DNA from: Polyangiaceae bacterium
Lineage (GTDB): Bacteria > Myxococcota_A > Polyangia > Polyangiales > Polyangiaceae
Assembly (NCBI GenBank): GCA_009781005.1
Contig: WQYX01000006.1
Span: forward strand, 1-64,000
Direction: 5' to 3'
Length of the DNA: 64,000 nt
A program made the position numbers and the translations under genes. Below the pieces are notes generated by a model. It ran no database searches, was not told the DNA's origin, and saw only the letters and a program-made list of their open reading frames with translations. Each line of letters opens with the position of its first letter. The first letter of the stretch is position 1. Below, piece after piece: positions 25,997 through 34,618 of this stretch.

Positions 25997-27282
25997 AAAC
26001 CGACTTGACCGGTCACCGTGAGGCCTGCGCCAATGGCGGCTGTTGCGTTGGTTCCCGCAGTTGTCAGGGTTGGTACAATCACGGCCATGCATGCCGTACC
26101 GTGGACACCCAGCGCGCTGATATCGGTAATGAGCTTGAGATTGGAGGTATTCTCGAAGCTTGTTGCAATGCTTGCCATGGTCTGCGCGCGCGCCTTCACC
26201 GCGAGAATGAGGTTTGGCAGGTTCGTCTGCAATGTTGCAATGGCTGCTGCAATGCTCTGGGTGTCCGCTGAAGCAGTGATCACGAGCGGCTTCACGGTGC
26301 AATTTGCTTTTGCATTCACGCTTGCATTGCAATTGGCATCGCACTTCGCGTCCACCTGGCAGCCACCTTGCAGCGTGCCACCCTGGCATGTGATGGGTGT
26401 GTAGTCCGCGCTGCAATTGCCGCTGCATTGGACACTGGCCGAGCCACTTGCGCTGCACTTGCCATCGCACTGACCTTCGAAGGTGCCGTTGCAGTTAACG
26501 CCTGGTGGCACCACTGCACATGTACCTTGGCAGAGCCCCTTGCATGTGCCATCTGGCTGAGGGCCTGTCTCCTCCGCCACCGCGTCATTGGCTGTACAGC
26601 TTCCATCGCACCTGCCCTGGCACTCGACGGTAGCGTTTTGCACAGTGCAGGAACCACTGACCGTCGCATCACAGCTACCCTTGCAATAGAACGATGCGCT
26701 TGCACTCGCGGTGCATGACCCATTGCAGTCGACGATCATCGTTCCACCCGAGCACGTGGGTGGGTTTACTTTGACGTCGCACGAGCCGCTCGCCGAGCAT
26801 TGCGCCTGGCACTTTGCCTTCGCGGAGACCGAGACGTCACATGAGGCTTCCGGCTGCTGAATCGTCAGCGTGTTGTTGAGCACACCGGCTGCCTGCAACG
26901 AGGTGACAGCCAAATTGCACCAAGCTTTCACGCGCACTGCAGGATCCGTATTCGCATCCGCTGCATCTTGGTCGGCCTGCGCTGCACCGAGATCTTGCGC
27001 GATCCCGCGACACGCATTCGTCACGTCGTTGATCATGGCGGTAGCCGTGCTGCTGAAGTCGCTCGCTGCTTGTGCGAGAACCGCGAACTGACCTTGAATC
27101 GATGCGTCGACACCGAAATCAACGCTCGACATGTCTGCGCCAACTTGAAACTCCGAGCAGCACAGGGTGGTCGTCGCGTTGCTGAGCGGATTGTCCGTCG
27201 ATGAGCAGCCGTTCGTGATCACCGGAAGTGTGCAGGCGGCCGCGAGCGCGAGGGACACCGTAAAGCGATTCATCTTTCTCAT
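25993..27282 (-). CDS. Cys-rich repeat secreted protein
   Basis: 429 residues from ATG 27282, which has AAGGAGC just upstream. The N-terminus (MRKMNRFTVSLALAAACTLPVITNGCSS) is a signal sequence with a Cys that could be a lipidation site. Residues ~60-145 and 320-429 are helical, Ala-rich and Cys-poor. The middle ~180 residues consist of irregular CxGxC / CNGSC / CQGQC-like units with Cys every 4-8 residues, suggesting a disulfide-knotted stalk. Similar proteins occur in myxobacteria; function unknown. It is translationally coupled to the downstream GMC oxidoreductase and follows rpiB by 10 bp. Confidence 0.75.
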   Translation of the reverse strand: MRKMNRFTVSLALAAACTLPVITNGCSSTDNPLSNATTTLCCSEFQVGADMSSVDFGVDASIQGQFAVLAQAASDFSSTATAMINDVTNACRGIAQDLGAAQADQDAADANTDPAVRVKAWCNLAVTSLQAAGVLNNTLTIQQPEASCDVSVSAKAKCQAQCSASGSCDVKVNPPTCSGGTMIVDCNGSCTASASASFYCKGSCDATVSGSCTVQNATVECQGRCDGSCTANDAVAEETGPQPDGTCKGLCQGTCAVVPPGVNCNGTFEGQCDGKCSASGSASVQCSGNCSADYTPITCQGGTLQGGCQVDAKCDANCNASVNAKANCTVKPLVITASADTQSIAAAIATLQTNLPNLILAVKARAQTMASIATSFENTSNLKLITDISALGVHGTACMAVIVPTLTTAGTNATAAIGAGLTVTGQVGL

Positions 27283-27292
27283 GCGAAGCTCC

Positions 27293-27757
27293 TTAGGTTG
27301 TCGACAGCGTGCCCGTGCGCTCGAAGGTGTCAAGCTGTGAGATCCGCCTCTGGTGGCGAGTGTCTCCCGAGAATGGAGTGGCAACGAAAATCTCTGCAAA
27401 GCGCACGCAATCTTCCTCTCGATGCATGCGCGCGCCGAGCGACAGCACGTTCGCGTCGTTGTGCGCGCGCCCGAGCTTCGCCGTCTCGTCGCTATGCGCG
27501 AGAGCACACCGCACACCATGCACCTTGTTCGCAGCGATGGCTTCGCCGTTGCCCGATCCGCCGATGACAATGCCTAAACTGCCCGGATCAGCCACCGTGC
27601 GCTCTGCCGTCTTGATGCAGTACGTCGGGTAATCATCATTTGCATCATACACGTATGGCCCGCAGTCGGCGAGCTCGTGACCGAGCTCGCCGAGCCGCTT
27701 CATGATGATTGCCTTGAGCTCAAAGCCCGCGTGATCGGACCCAAAATAGATGCGCAT
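27293..27757 (-). CDS. rpiB: Ribose-5-phosphate isomerase B
   Basis: 154 residues (family 140-160). RpiB interconverts ribose-5-phosphate and ribulose-5-phosphate in the pentose phosphate pathway. The signature N-terminus MRIYFGSDHAGFELK, the YPTYC segment with the catalytic Cys, IVIGGSGNGEAIAANKVHGVRCAL with the phosphate/anion-hole loop, and AHNDANVLSLGAR are all present. It is the second gene of an operon (aspartate aminotransferase, rpiB, Cys-rich protein, GMC oxidoreductase), with gaps of 15 and 10 bp. Confidence 0.95.
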   Translation of the reverse strand: MRIYFGSDHAGFELKAIIMKRLGELGHELADCGPYVYDANDDYPTYCIKTAERTVADPGSLGIVIGGSGNGEAIAANKVHGVRCALAHSDETAKLGRAHNDANVLSLGARMHREEDCVRFAEIFVATPFSGDTRHQRRISQLDTFERTGTLSTT

Positions 27758-27772
27758 CGAGCTCTTTGCTAT

Positions 27773-28990
27773 TCAGCCGCCCTTTGCCTTTTTGATTGCG
27801 GCGTGGATCGACGCGATGCCGCCGCGAATACGCTCTTCGCTCGTGGCGTAACTGAAACGCATGTAGCCCGGCGCGCCGAACCCGCTGCCTGGAACGGCCG
27901 CGACGTGCGCCTCGTCGAGCAAGAAGAAGGCGGCTTCTTCATCGTTCGCAATGGGCTTTCCCTTGTACGGAACGCCGTAGAGCGCGCGGACGTCCGCGAA
28001 GGCGTAAAACGCGCCTTCCGGCATGTGGCACGACACGCCCGGAATCGACCGCAGGCCCTCCACCATCACGCCGCGACGCTTCTCGAACGCGGCGCGCATC
28101 CGCTCGACTTCTTCTTGCGGACCGGTGAGCGCGGCGGCCGCCGCGTGCTGCGCAATGGCCGTTGCGTTCGTGGTGCTCTGACCCTGCACGGTGTCGAGAA
28201 CTTTGGCGAGCGGCACAGGCGCGATGCACCAACCGATGCGCCACCCGGTCATGGCGTACGTCTTCGAAACACCGTCGACGATGACGATGCGATCCATCTG
28301 GTCTTGCGCGAGCTTCGCGGTCGACGTGTGCTTGAAGCCGTCGTAAACGAGGTCGGCGTAGATCTCGTCGACGATGAGCCACGCGTCGCTCTTCTTCCAC
28401 ACTTCAAGCAGGGCACGAAGCTCGCTCTCGGTGTACGCCGAGCCCGTTGGGTTGCTCGGTGTGCAAAGGATGATTGCCTTGGTCTTTGGCGTGAGCGCCT
28501 TTTCGAACGCGGCGGGCGTCATCTTGAAACCGTTTGTTTGCGTGGTTTCGACGATGACGGGCTCGGCACCGAACATCTTCACCTGCTCGGGATAGCTGAC
28601 CCAATACGGTGCAGGGATGACGACTTGATCTCCTGGTTCGTAAAGAGCGAGCCCGAGGTTGAAGAGCGCGTGCTTCGCGCCAACGGTGACCGTGACTTGA
28701 TTGGGTTTCGGCGACCAGCCGCGCACGTTGCGCGTGCGTTCGCACACGGCTTCCTTCAATGAGGCAATGCCGGTGACGGCCGTGTACTTGGACACGCCCT
28801 TGTCAACGGCTTTGCGAGCAGCTTCGAGGACGAACGCCGGCGGCTCGAAGTCGGGTTCACCGACGCCGAACGCGAACACGTCCGTTCCTTTGCTGCGAAG
28901 TTCTGCGGCGCGCGCGTTCATCGCGAGCGTCACACTGGGTTGAACTGCCTTTAGGCGACTAGCAAATGAGAGTGACACGGCGCTGCACAT
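27773..28990 (-). CDS. aspC: Class I/II pyridoxal-phosphate aminotransferase (aspartate aminotransferase type)
   Basis: 405 residues, subgroup I-gamma/AspB-like. Converts aspartate and 2-oxoglutarate to oxaloacetate and glutamate, or a related transamination. Seen: FGVGEPDFEPP near the N-terminus, PAPYWVSYPEQ, CTPSNPTG (PLP-ring Asn), VDEIYADLVYDG (Asp for the pyridine N), VSKTYAMTGWRIG with the Schiff-base Lys, and a C-terminal MRFSYATS with the carboxylate-binding Arg. First gene of its operon; divergent from the serpin gene with 117 bp between starts. Confidence 0.9.
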   Translation of the reverse strand: MCSAVSLSFASRLKAVQPSVTLAMNARAAELRSKGTDVFAFGVGEPDFEPPAFVLEAARKAVDKGVSKYTAVTGIASLKEAVCERTRNVRGWSPKPNQVTVTVGAKHALFNLGLALYEPGDQVVIPAPYWVSYPEQVKMFGAEPVIVETTQTNGFKMTPAAFEKALTPKTKAIILCTPSNPTGSAYTESELRALLEVWKKSDAWLIVDEIYADLVYDGFKHTSTAKLAQDQMDRIVIVDGVSKTYAMTGWRIGWCIAPVPLAKVLDTVQGQSTTNATAIAQHAAAAALTGPQEEVERMRAAFEKRRGVMVEGLRSIPGVSCHMPEGAFYAFADVRALYGVPYKGKPIANDEEAAFFLLDEAHVAAVPGSGFGAPGYMRFSYATSEERIRGGIASIHAAIKKAKGG

Positions 28991-29107
28991 TACTCAGGCG
29001 TGACGAATGATGCGAGAGCTTCTTCATGGACCGCGTGCGACGAAGGGCAAGTGCGGCGTCGATGCGAAACCTTGACGTTCGCCAAGTGAGAGCCGACAAC
29101 CGTTGAC

Positions 29108-30463
29108 ATGTGCTGTGCTTCGATCACGTTGCCGCTCGCCGTCGTGACCGCCGCGGTCTGTCTTCCACTCGTCGCCGGATGCAGAGGCGGCGGCTCATCG
29201 CCGACGAGCACTCCCGCGGCAACCAGCGATGCGGCGACCATCGCGCCGGTGTCGTCACCCACGGGTGCATCGACGATTGCCTCGGGCATGGGCGATCCCC
29301 CGGATGTGACCGACGCCGAGATGCAAGCCGACGTGCGCGCAGCAACCGCGTTCGCGATCAAGGTTTACGCTCGAGCAAAACCCGCCTCTGGCAACTTCAT
29401 GCTCTCGGGCACGAGCCTTCGTCGTGCACTATCGGCCGCATACTTCGGCGCGCGCGGGGAGACGGCGAGCGAGATGGCCCGCACACTCGAAGTCACAACG
29501 GACATGGAGAAAGCGGCGGAGGCCGCAAAAACGGAGAGCTCCGCATGGCAGCGGGCGCGGGGTACGGAGCCGACGAGCGCCGAACTCGTTATCGCGGATC
29601 GCCTCTGGCCCGACAAATCTTTTGTGCTCGAGTCCGCCTATGCAAAGCGCGTGGAGGACACACTTGGAGCTTCCGTGGCGCCGCTCGACTTCGTGCACGC
29701 GTCCGAAGAGGCGCGCACCACCGTCAACGGTTGGGTGGCCGAAAAAACCGCGGACAAGATCAAAGACCTTCTCCCGTCGGGTTCGGTCAACGCTGCCACG
29801 CGCCTCGTCATTACGAATGCCATCTATTTCAAAGGGAAGTGGGCACTCCCTTTTTCGAAGAATGCAACGAAGGATGAAGCATTCACGAGCGCTCCCGGTA
29901 AGACAATCACCACGCCCATGATGCATGCAACCGAGAGCCACCGGTTCGCGGATGCCTCCGGCGCCAAGGCACTCGAGATGCGTTATGGGGGCGGCGATCT
30001 CGCCATGTTGGTCCTTCTTCCGAATGACGACAATGGCATTGGCAAACTCGAAGACGATGTTGCGAAGAACGGTATCGAGGGTTGGGTCAAAAACCTTGCC
30101 CTCGCACGCGTCAACATCACTTTGCCAAAGTTCACGTTCGAATCCGGCGGATCCATGACCAACGTGCTGAAGGCGCTCGGTATGAAGGGGGCATTCACAC
30201 CGAATGCCGATTTCTCCGGCATCGCCAAGCCGCGCGGCACCGAACGCATCTATGTGAGTGAGGTGGTGCAAAAGACGTGGGTGGCCGTGGACGAGGAAGG
30301 GACGGAAGCCGCGGCAGCCACGGGGATCACCATGCGCACCACGTCCATGCCCATGGGCCCCGTCGCCGAATTCAAGGCCACTCACCCCTTCCTCTTCTTC
30401 ATCCGCGACACCAAAACCGGCCGCACCCTCTTCATGGGACGCCTCATGGGTCCCAAGGGGTGA
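29108..30463 (+). CDS. Lipoprotein serpin (serine protease inhibitor)
   Basis: 451 residues with a signal peptide ending in lipobox LPLVAGC. After an acidic/Ser-rich linker, a full serpin domain spans about residues 80-450. Seen: the breach segment LVITNAIYFKGKW, a hinge of small residues (DEEGTEAAAATGI) as in inhibitory serpins, and the C-terminal HPFLFFIRDTKTGRTLFMGRL. The reactive-centre loop runs through about TMRTTSMPMGP, so the likely P1 is Met, Arg or Ser, which cannot be fixed by eye. Probably displayed on the cell surface or in the periplasm against proteases of prey or self. Confidence 0.9.
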   Translation: MCCASITLPLAVVTAAVCLPLVAGCRGGGSSPTSTPAATSDAATIAPVSSPTGASTIASGMGDPPDVTDAEMQADVRAATAFAIKVYARAKPASGNFMLSGTSLRRALSAAYFGARGETASEMARTLEVTTDMEKAAEAAKTESSAWQRARGTEPTSAELVIADRLWPDKSFVLESAYAKRVEDTLGASVAPLDFVHASEEARTTVNGWVAEKTADKIKDLLPSGSVNAATRLVITNAIYFKGKWALPFSKNATKDEAFTSAPGKTITTPMMHATESHRFADASGAKALEMRYGGGDLAMLVLLPNDDNGIGKLEDDVAKNGIEGWVKNLALARVNITLPKFTFESGGSMTNVLKALGMKGAFTPNADFSGIAKPRGTERIYVSEVVQKTWVAVDEEGTEAAAATGITMRTTSMPMGPVAEFKATHPFLFFIRDTKTGRTLFMGRLMGPKG

Positions 30464-30498
30464 TGCTTCGAAAATGCTTCCCAGGGGAGGGATCGACG

Positions 30499-30735
30499 AT
30501 GGACAGGGCCATTATCGTAAGAGGAAGGCTGAATGGGCCGCAACGTATCGACCTCGAGGAGCCCGTAAAAGAGATCACGGGGGAAGTGGAGGTCGTCATT
30601 CATCCCATCGAACGCGCGGGCACCAAGTCGCGGGAGGATATCTTCGAATTTCTCCGCTCACTCCCAACCGGAACGCGCTCGAAGGAAGATATCGATCAGC
30701 AGATTGCCGAAGAGCGTAGTTCGTGGAGTCGGTAA
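30499..30735 (+). CDS. VapB-like antitoxin candidate
   Basis: 78 residues from ATG 30499, preceded by GGGGAGGG; the longer ORF-track frame overlaps the serpin gene. Starts MDRAIIVRGRLNGPQRIDLEEP, a beta-rich opening seen in several small antitoxins, and ends in a charged helix (SKEDIDQQIAEERSSW) that could wrap the toxin. Its stop overlaps the start of the PIN-domain gene (TAATG), the usual toxin-antitoxin arrangement. Assignment rests mainly on this pairing. Confidence 0.65.
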   Translation: MDRAIIVRGRLNGPQRIDLEEPVKEITGEVEVVIHPIERAGTKSREDIFEFLRSLPTGTRSKEDIDQQIAEERSSWSR

Positions 30736-31145
30736 TGGATCACCCTTATCTCGACACGTCCGCCATCATCTATCTCGTCGAAGGCTCGGCCAGCGTGCGT
30801 GCACGGATTGCGGCGCTCGTGGCAAAAGCCGACTGTTGCCCGACGGGCCATCTTCTCACGTCGCGCCTCGCACAGCTCGAGTGCCGGGCGAAACCGCTTC
30901 GCGACGAAGATGCCACGGCACTCGCGATTTACGACGCCTTCTTTACACGGGCACGCCTGACCGTCGTGGAGATCACTCCCCTTGTTCTGGACTGTGCCAC
31001 GGAGCTTCACGCTCGACACGGCTTCACCGTTCCCGACGCCATCCATCTTGCGAGTGCCATGGAAGCTCGCGCAGACTCGTTCGTGACAGCCAATGCAGAT
31101 CTCGCGAACTGCCCGGACGTGAACGTGGAGCTTCTCACTCTCTGA
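30735..31145 (+). CDS. vapC: PIN domain ribonuclease toxin (VapC type)
   Basis: 136 residues from ATG 30735, overlapping the antitoxin stop by one base. PIN domains are Mg-dependent RNases; VapC toxins cut tRNA or rRNA until neutralised. Acidic active-site residues are in place: YLDTSAIIYL (first Asp), QLECR (Glu), TVPDAIHLASA (Asp) and VTANADLAN (last Asp). The length is normal. It heads a run of defence-like genes (DUF262, HipA-like). Confidence 0.85.
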   Translation: MDHPYLDTSAIIYLVEGSASVRARIAALVAKADCCPTGHLLTSRLAQLECRAKPLRDEDATALAIYDAFFTRARLTVVEITPLVLDCATELHARHGFTVPDAIHLASAMEARADSFVTANADLANCPDVNVELLTL

Positions 31146-31212
31146 GCAATTCCCCAGGTGCATCCGGAACCCGACACGCGAACATTGGCTACCCGAGATC
31201 TTCGAGGTAGAC

Positions 31213-32928
31213 GTGAGAAGGCCAATGTCGGAGTCGCCGATCACACAACCGAATGCTACTGCGCTGCATATCGAGGACCTCGTCGCGTACGTTCGCGAAG
31301 GGCGCGTGCGAGTGCCCGCGTTTCAGCGGCCCCTGCGCTGGCAATGGGAAGACGTGCGGCGCCTTTTTGATAGCATCTTGCGCGGATATCCAATCGGGAG
31401 CCTTCTGCTCTGGGAGCGCCCCGCGCCAGCCAAAACCATCCAGCTTGGCGCCATGGAGATCACTGCACGCGCAACGAGCAACGCACTCTGGGTGGTCGAC
31501 GGCCAGCAGCGGATCACGAGCCTTGCGAACGCGCTGAGCGATGAAGGCTCGAAGGATCAGAAGTTTTCGCTGCATTACAATCTTCAAGAACAGAAGCTTG
31601 GACGCCCACGAAGTGATGAACCCCTCTCTTTGCCACTGCCCGTTGTCTTCGACTTGCAGCGGCTCTTGAAGTGGTTCGCGGATCATCTCGAAGCGACCGA
31701 GTATCTCGACGAGGCAACACGCGTTGCGAAGTTGATCCGGCAGTACACAGTCCCCGCGTACATCGTCAAACAAGAAGATGAGAAGGTTCTTCAAGACATC
31801 TTCGACCGAATGAACAACTACGGTCGAAAGCTCACGCGCGCCGAGGTTTTCTCAGCACTCCATGCTGGCACGCAAGGCGGCCCTCCGCGCAACCTCAGAG
31901 ACCTTGCCCAGAAAGTCGAAGCACGTGTCGGCTTTGGTGTCGTCGACGAGAACACGGTACTTCACGCGCTCCTTGCTTGCCGCGGCCCCGACGTAACGCG
32001 TGAAATCCGAATCGAGTTCTTGGAGGGGCGCTCACAAGAATTCCCGAACGACACGCAGGAAGACGCATATCTTCGCGCCGAAGAAGCGCTCGTGCGCGCC
32101 GTCGGGTTCATGCAATGCGAGGCACACGTCCCACACTTTGGCTTTCTCCCGTATCGTTATCTTTTGGTGGTACTCACGCGTTTTTTCGCGCATCACCCCG
32201 ACCCGGCGCCGCGGAATCGCGAACTGCTTCGCCGCTGGTTTTGGCGAGCGGCATTGCTTGGCCCCACCATTGCGCGAGGTGTGTACACCAGCGCGATGAA
32301 GAACCTTGCATCGTGCGTCATTCCGAAGAACGAAAGCGGGTCGGTACAAAAACTTCTCGCAGTCGTCGACACGCATCACAATTCGGCTGCGGCCTTTACG
32401 TTTCCACGCCGGTTCGGGAGCAAGACCGCGGAGGTGCGCTTCGTGCTCTGCGCGATGTGGGAACTGTCACCGCGATCCGCTCGGACGGGGGAGCCGTACG
32501 ATCGCACCACGCTCTCGAACGCGCTCGTCGACCAAGCTACGGCAAGCGAAGCGTTGGAGCTTTGCTTTCCTCGCGTCCCCGGAGTGCGCAGGGAAATGGC
32601 GAATCGGATCTTTTGGTTAGGAGAAGGAGAGGAGGAGGATTGCGCGCCACACGAGAGCCTCGGAGAACGTCCGCCCTCTATGACCAAGAAGACTTGGCAG
32701 GATGTTTTGACTTCACACGCCCTCGATAGTGAACTCACCGAGCTTCTTCGAGATGGGGATCACAAACATTTTTTTGAAAAGCGCAGTCTTCGGATGGCTC
32801 AGATCACAGAAGCGTTCCTCGAGCGAATGACCGAATCATCGTTCGAGAACACACCACCACTCGAAGACCTCGATCTCGACACTGACGAAGACGAAGACAA
32901 CGATGTCGAAACGCACGAGTCCTTCTGA
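31213..32928 (+). CDS. DUF262 domain protein (GmrSD-like N-terminal NTPase/nuclease fold)
   Basis: 571 residues from a GTG at 31213 with GAGGTAG upstream (ATG 31225 is an alternative). The N-terminal ~250 residues match DUF262: FQRPLRWQWEDVRRLFDSILRGYPIGSLLLWE and the diagnostic VVDGQQRITSL. In GmrSD restriction enzymes this domain hydrolyses NTPs and is joined to a DUF1524 HNH nuclease. Here no clear HNH motif is visible in the C-terminal ~300 residues, which end in a very acidic tail (DLDLDTDEDEDNDVE). The last 26 bp overlap the HipA-like gene, so they form a coupled pair. Predicted defence function (inference). Confidence 0.85.
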   Translation: MRRPMSESPITQPNATALHIEDLVAYVREGRVRVPAFQRPLRWQWEDVRRLFDSILRGYPIGSLLLWERPAPAKTIQLGAMEITARATSNALWVVDGQQRITSLANALSDEGSKDQKFSLHYNLQEQKLGRPRSDEPLSLPLPVVFDLQRLLKWFADHLEATEYLDEATRVAKLIRQYTVPAYIVKQEDEKVLQDIFDRMNNYGRKLTRAEVFSALHAGTQGGPPRNLRDLAQKVEARVGFGVVDENTVLHALLACRGPDVTREIRIEFLEGRSQEFPNDTQEDAYLRAEEALVRAVGFMQCEAHVPHFGFLPYRYLLVVLTRFFAHHPDPAPRNRELLRRWFWRAALLGPTIARGVYTSAMKNLASCVIPKNESGSVQKLLAVVDTHHNSAAAFTFPRRFGSKTAEVRFVLCAMWELSPRSARTGEPYDRTTLSNALVDQATASEALELCFPRVPGVRREMANRIFWLGEGEEEDCAPHESLGERPPSMTKKTWQDVLTSHALDSELTELLRDGDHKHFFEKRSLRMAQITEAFLERMTESSFENTPPLEDLDLDTDEDEDNDVETHESF

Positions 32929-34144
32929 GCGAAGATTTTCTGTCGATATCCATGGCCGTCGGGCGGGCATTCTGCACGCTGCCGGTGATAACAGTTGGTT
33001 CGTGCTCGACCAAGCGTACATGGATGATCCCCAAAGGGCAGTTCTCGGCCTGCGCTTCGAGGAAGATCGTTACGCAATCCATCGTGCGCACCTGCTTCTG
33101 CCACCCTGGTTTTCGAATCTGCTGCCGGAGGGCCTGTTGCGCGATTGGATCGCCACACAGCGTAGCGTCTCGGTCGAACGCGAGCTCGAGTTGCTTGTAG
33201 AGGTCGGCATGGATCTGCCGGGAGCGGTCACCGTCACACCGACCACCGATGAAGTCGCCGTGCCAGCGTCTCGTCGTGAAGTTGTCGCGAAGAGACCGCG
33301 AGAAGACCGCGACACTTGGCGATTCTCTCTTGCTGGTGTGCAAATGAAATTCTCCATGCTGTCTTCCGGGCAGCGCTTCACGGCACCCGCTCGCGGCGAA
33401 TATGGCGGCTGGATCATGAAGCTTCCCGACACCAAGTTTCCACACGTTCCGCAGAACGAATTCGCGATGATGGAGCTTGCACGTCAATCGGGTATCGATG
33501 TTCCCGAGACGCGTCTGGTTCATCGCGACCAGATTGCGTCCGTTCCGAGCCAGCTCTGGCCGGACGGCGAAGAGCTCGCGTACGCGATTCGTCGCTTCGA
33601 CCGCGGTCCGAACGGGACTCGCATTCACATGGAGGACTTGGCGCAAGTGCGCGGATTCTATCCGCACCACGACGGGAAATACCGCGGGGACTACGAGACC
33701 GTCGCGAATCTCATTTACCGTGGACGCGATATCCAATCTCTCGAAGAGTTCGTGCGCCGATTGGCATTCAACGTTCTTATTCGGAATGGTGACGCTCACC
33801 TAAAAAACTGGTCGCTCCTCTACCGCGACCCGCGCATCCCCGCGCTGTCGCCGGCTTACGATCTCGTGTGTACGAACGTGTACCAGGGCGTTGACAATCT
33901 CGCTCTAAAACTTGGGGGCTCGAAGCGCTTCGAAAACGTAACCCTCGGCTCCTTCGGTGCGCTCCAACATCGTCTTGGCATCACTTCGACGGACTTCGCC
34001 GATCTTGCCAATGAGACGATCGAGCGCGCGTTCGCCGCGTGGCCGGACGTCGAGGCGAATCTCAGTGGAACCGCGCTCGTCCGGCGGATCGGCGCGATCC
34101 TGCAAACCAGCGCCAGCGCGATGCGAAAGAACGAACCGGCCTGA
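32903..34144 (+). CDS. HipA-like Ser/Thr kinase, without an adjacent HipB
   Basis: 413 residues. HipA kinases phosphorylate targets such as glutamyl-tRNA synthetase and cause growth arrest. Seen: N-subdomain-1 opening (FSVDIHGRRAGIL...LPPWFSNLLPEG), the FSLAGVQMKFSM loop with the conserved Ser, IMKLPD with the ATP-binding Lys, the catalytic NGDAHLKNWSLLY, and LSPAYDLV (metal Asp). The usual HipB antitoxin is missing: the upstream gene is the DUF262 protein, overlapping by 26 bp. Either the DUF262 protein replaces HipB as partner, or both act together in defence. It ends 3 bp from convergent tatA. Confidence 0.85.
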   Translation: MSKRTSPSERRFSVDIHGRRAGILHAAGDNSWFVLDQAYMDDPQRAVLGLRFEEDRYAIHRAHLLLPPWFSNLLPEGLLRDWIATQRSVSVERELELLVEVGMDLPGAVTVTPTTDEVAVPASRREVVAKRPREDRDTWRFSLAGVQMKFSMLSSGQRFTAPARGEYGGWIMKLPDTKFPHVPQNEFAMMELARQSGIDVPETRLVHRDQIASVPSQLWPDGEELAYAIRRFDRGPNGTRIHMEDLAQVRGFYPHHDGKYRGDYETVANLIYRGRDIQSLEEFVRRLAFNVLIRNGDAHLKNWSLLYRDPRIPALSPAYDLVCTNVYQGVDNLALKLGGSKRFENVTLGSFGALQHRLGITSTDFADLANETIERAFAAWPDVEANLSGTALVRRIGAILQTSASAMRKNEPA

Positions 34145-34147
34145 TCG

Positions 34148-34360
34148 TCAAGACTCTTCGGCGGGTTCGTCCTTCTTCTTCGACTTCTCGGACTTCGCTG
34201 CCGGCTTGTCGTTGTCTTCGTCTGTTTCCTTCAAGCCTTGCTTGAAGCTTTTGATGCCCTGGCCGAGGCCCTTGCCAACGTCTGCGAGGCGTTTGCCGCC
34301 AAAGAGCAAGAGCGCGACGAGCGCGATGAGAATGAGCTCCTGTGCGCCGATGTTCCCCAT
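34148..34360 (-). CDS. tatA: Sec-independent protein translocase subunit TatA
   Basis: 70 residues. TatA oligomers form the passage of the twin-arginine pathway. Typical structure: short N-terminus, TM helix LILIALVALLLFGG with the FGGKRL hinge, an amphipathic helix (LADVGKGLGQGIKSFKQGL) and a charged disordered tail. No tatC is nearby. Its 5' end is involved in a tandem duplication that created the small ORF at 34440-34559. Confidence 0.93.
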   Translation of the reverse strand: MGNIGAQELILIALVALLLFGGKRLADVGKGLGQGIKSFKQGLKETDEDNDKPAAKSEKSKKKDEPAEES

Positions 34361-34439
34361 GATGAAAAGCCTCTATCGCCACTCGTACCAGCCGGAACAT
34401 GGCGCGGCAAGCGCGAGATGCCCGCTCGGTACCGAGCGG

Positions 34440-34559
34440 CTACCGGCGTTTGCGCCTGGAGCTTGCGACGAGTGCCACCGTTGCCAGCGCCGCGCCGCCG
34501 AAGAGCACGAGCGCGATGACTGCGATGACGATGAGCTCCTGCGCGCCGAAGGACATCAT
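34440..34559 (-). CDS. 39-residue TatA-like chimeric ORF from a tandem duplication
   Basis: Absent from the ORF track. The first half (MMSFGAQELIVIAVIALVLFGG) copies the TatA N-terminus and TM helix; the second half (AALATVALVASSRRKRR) copies the C-terminus of the neighbouring membrane protein (AVLATVALVASLRRKRQRRA). This is what a tandem duplication spanning the 3' end of the upstream gene and the 5' end of tatA would produce. GGAG lies about 10 bases before the ATG, so it may be translated as a small membrane protein with a basic tail, lacking the TatA amphipathic helix. Confidence 0.55.
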   Translation of the reverse strand: MMSFGAQELIVIAVIALVLFGGAALATVALVASSRRKRR

Positions 34560-34618
34560 AATGAAAAATCTCCGCCGGTGCGCGTATCAGCCTGAACATG
34601 GGCGCGGCAAGCCGAATG

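Noticed and set aside
25997-26470. N-terminal extension of the GMC oxidoreductase ORF (692-aa version)
   Set aside because: This part overlaps the Cys-rich gene in another frame; the FAD motif begins right after GTG 25996, and the GTGA overlap supports that start.
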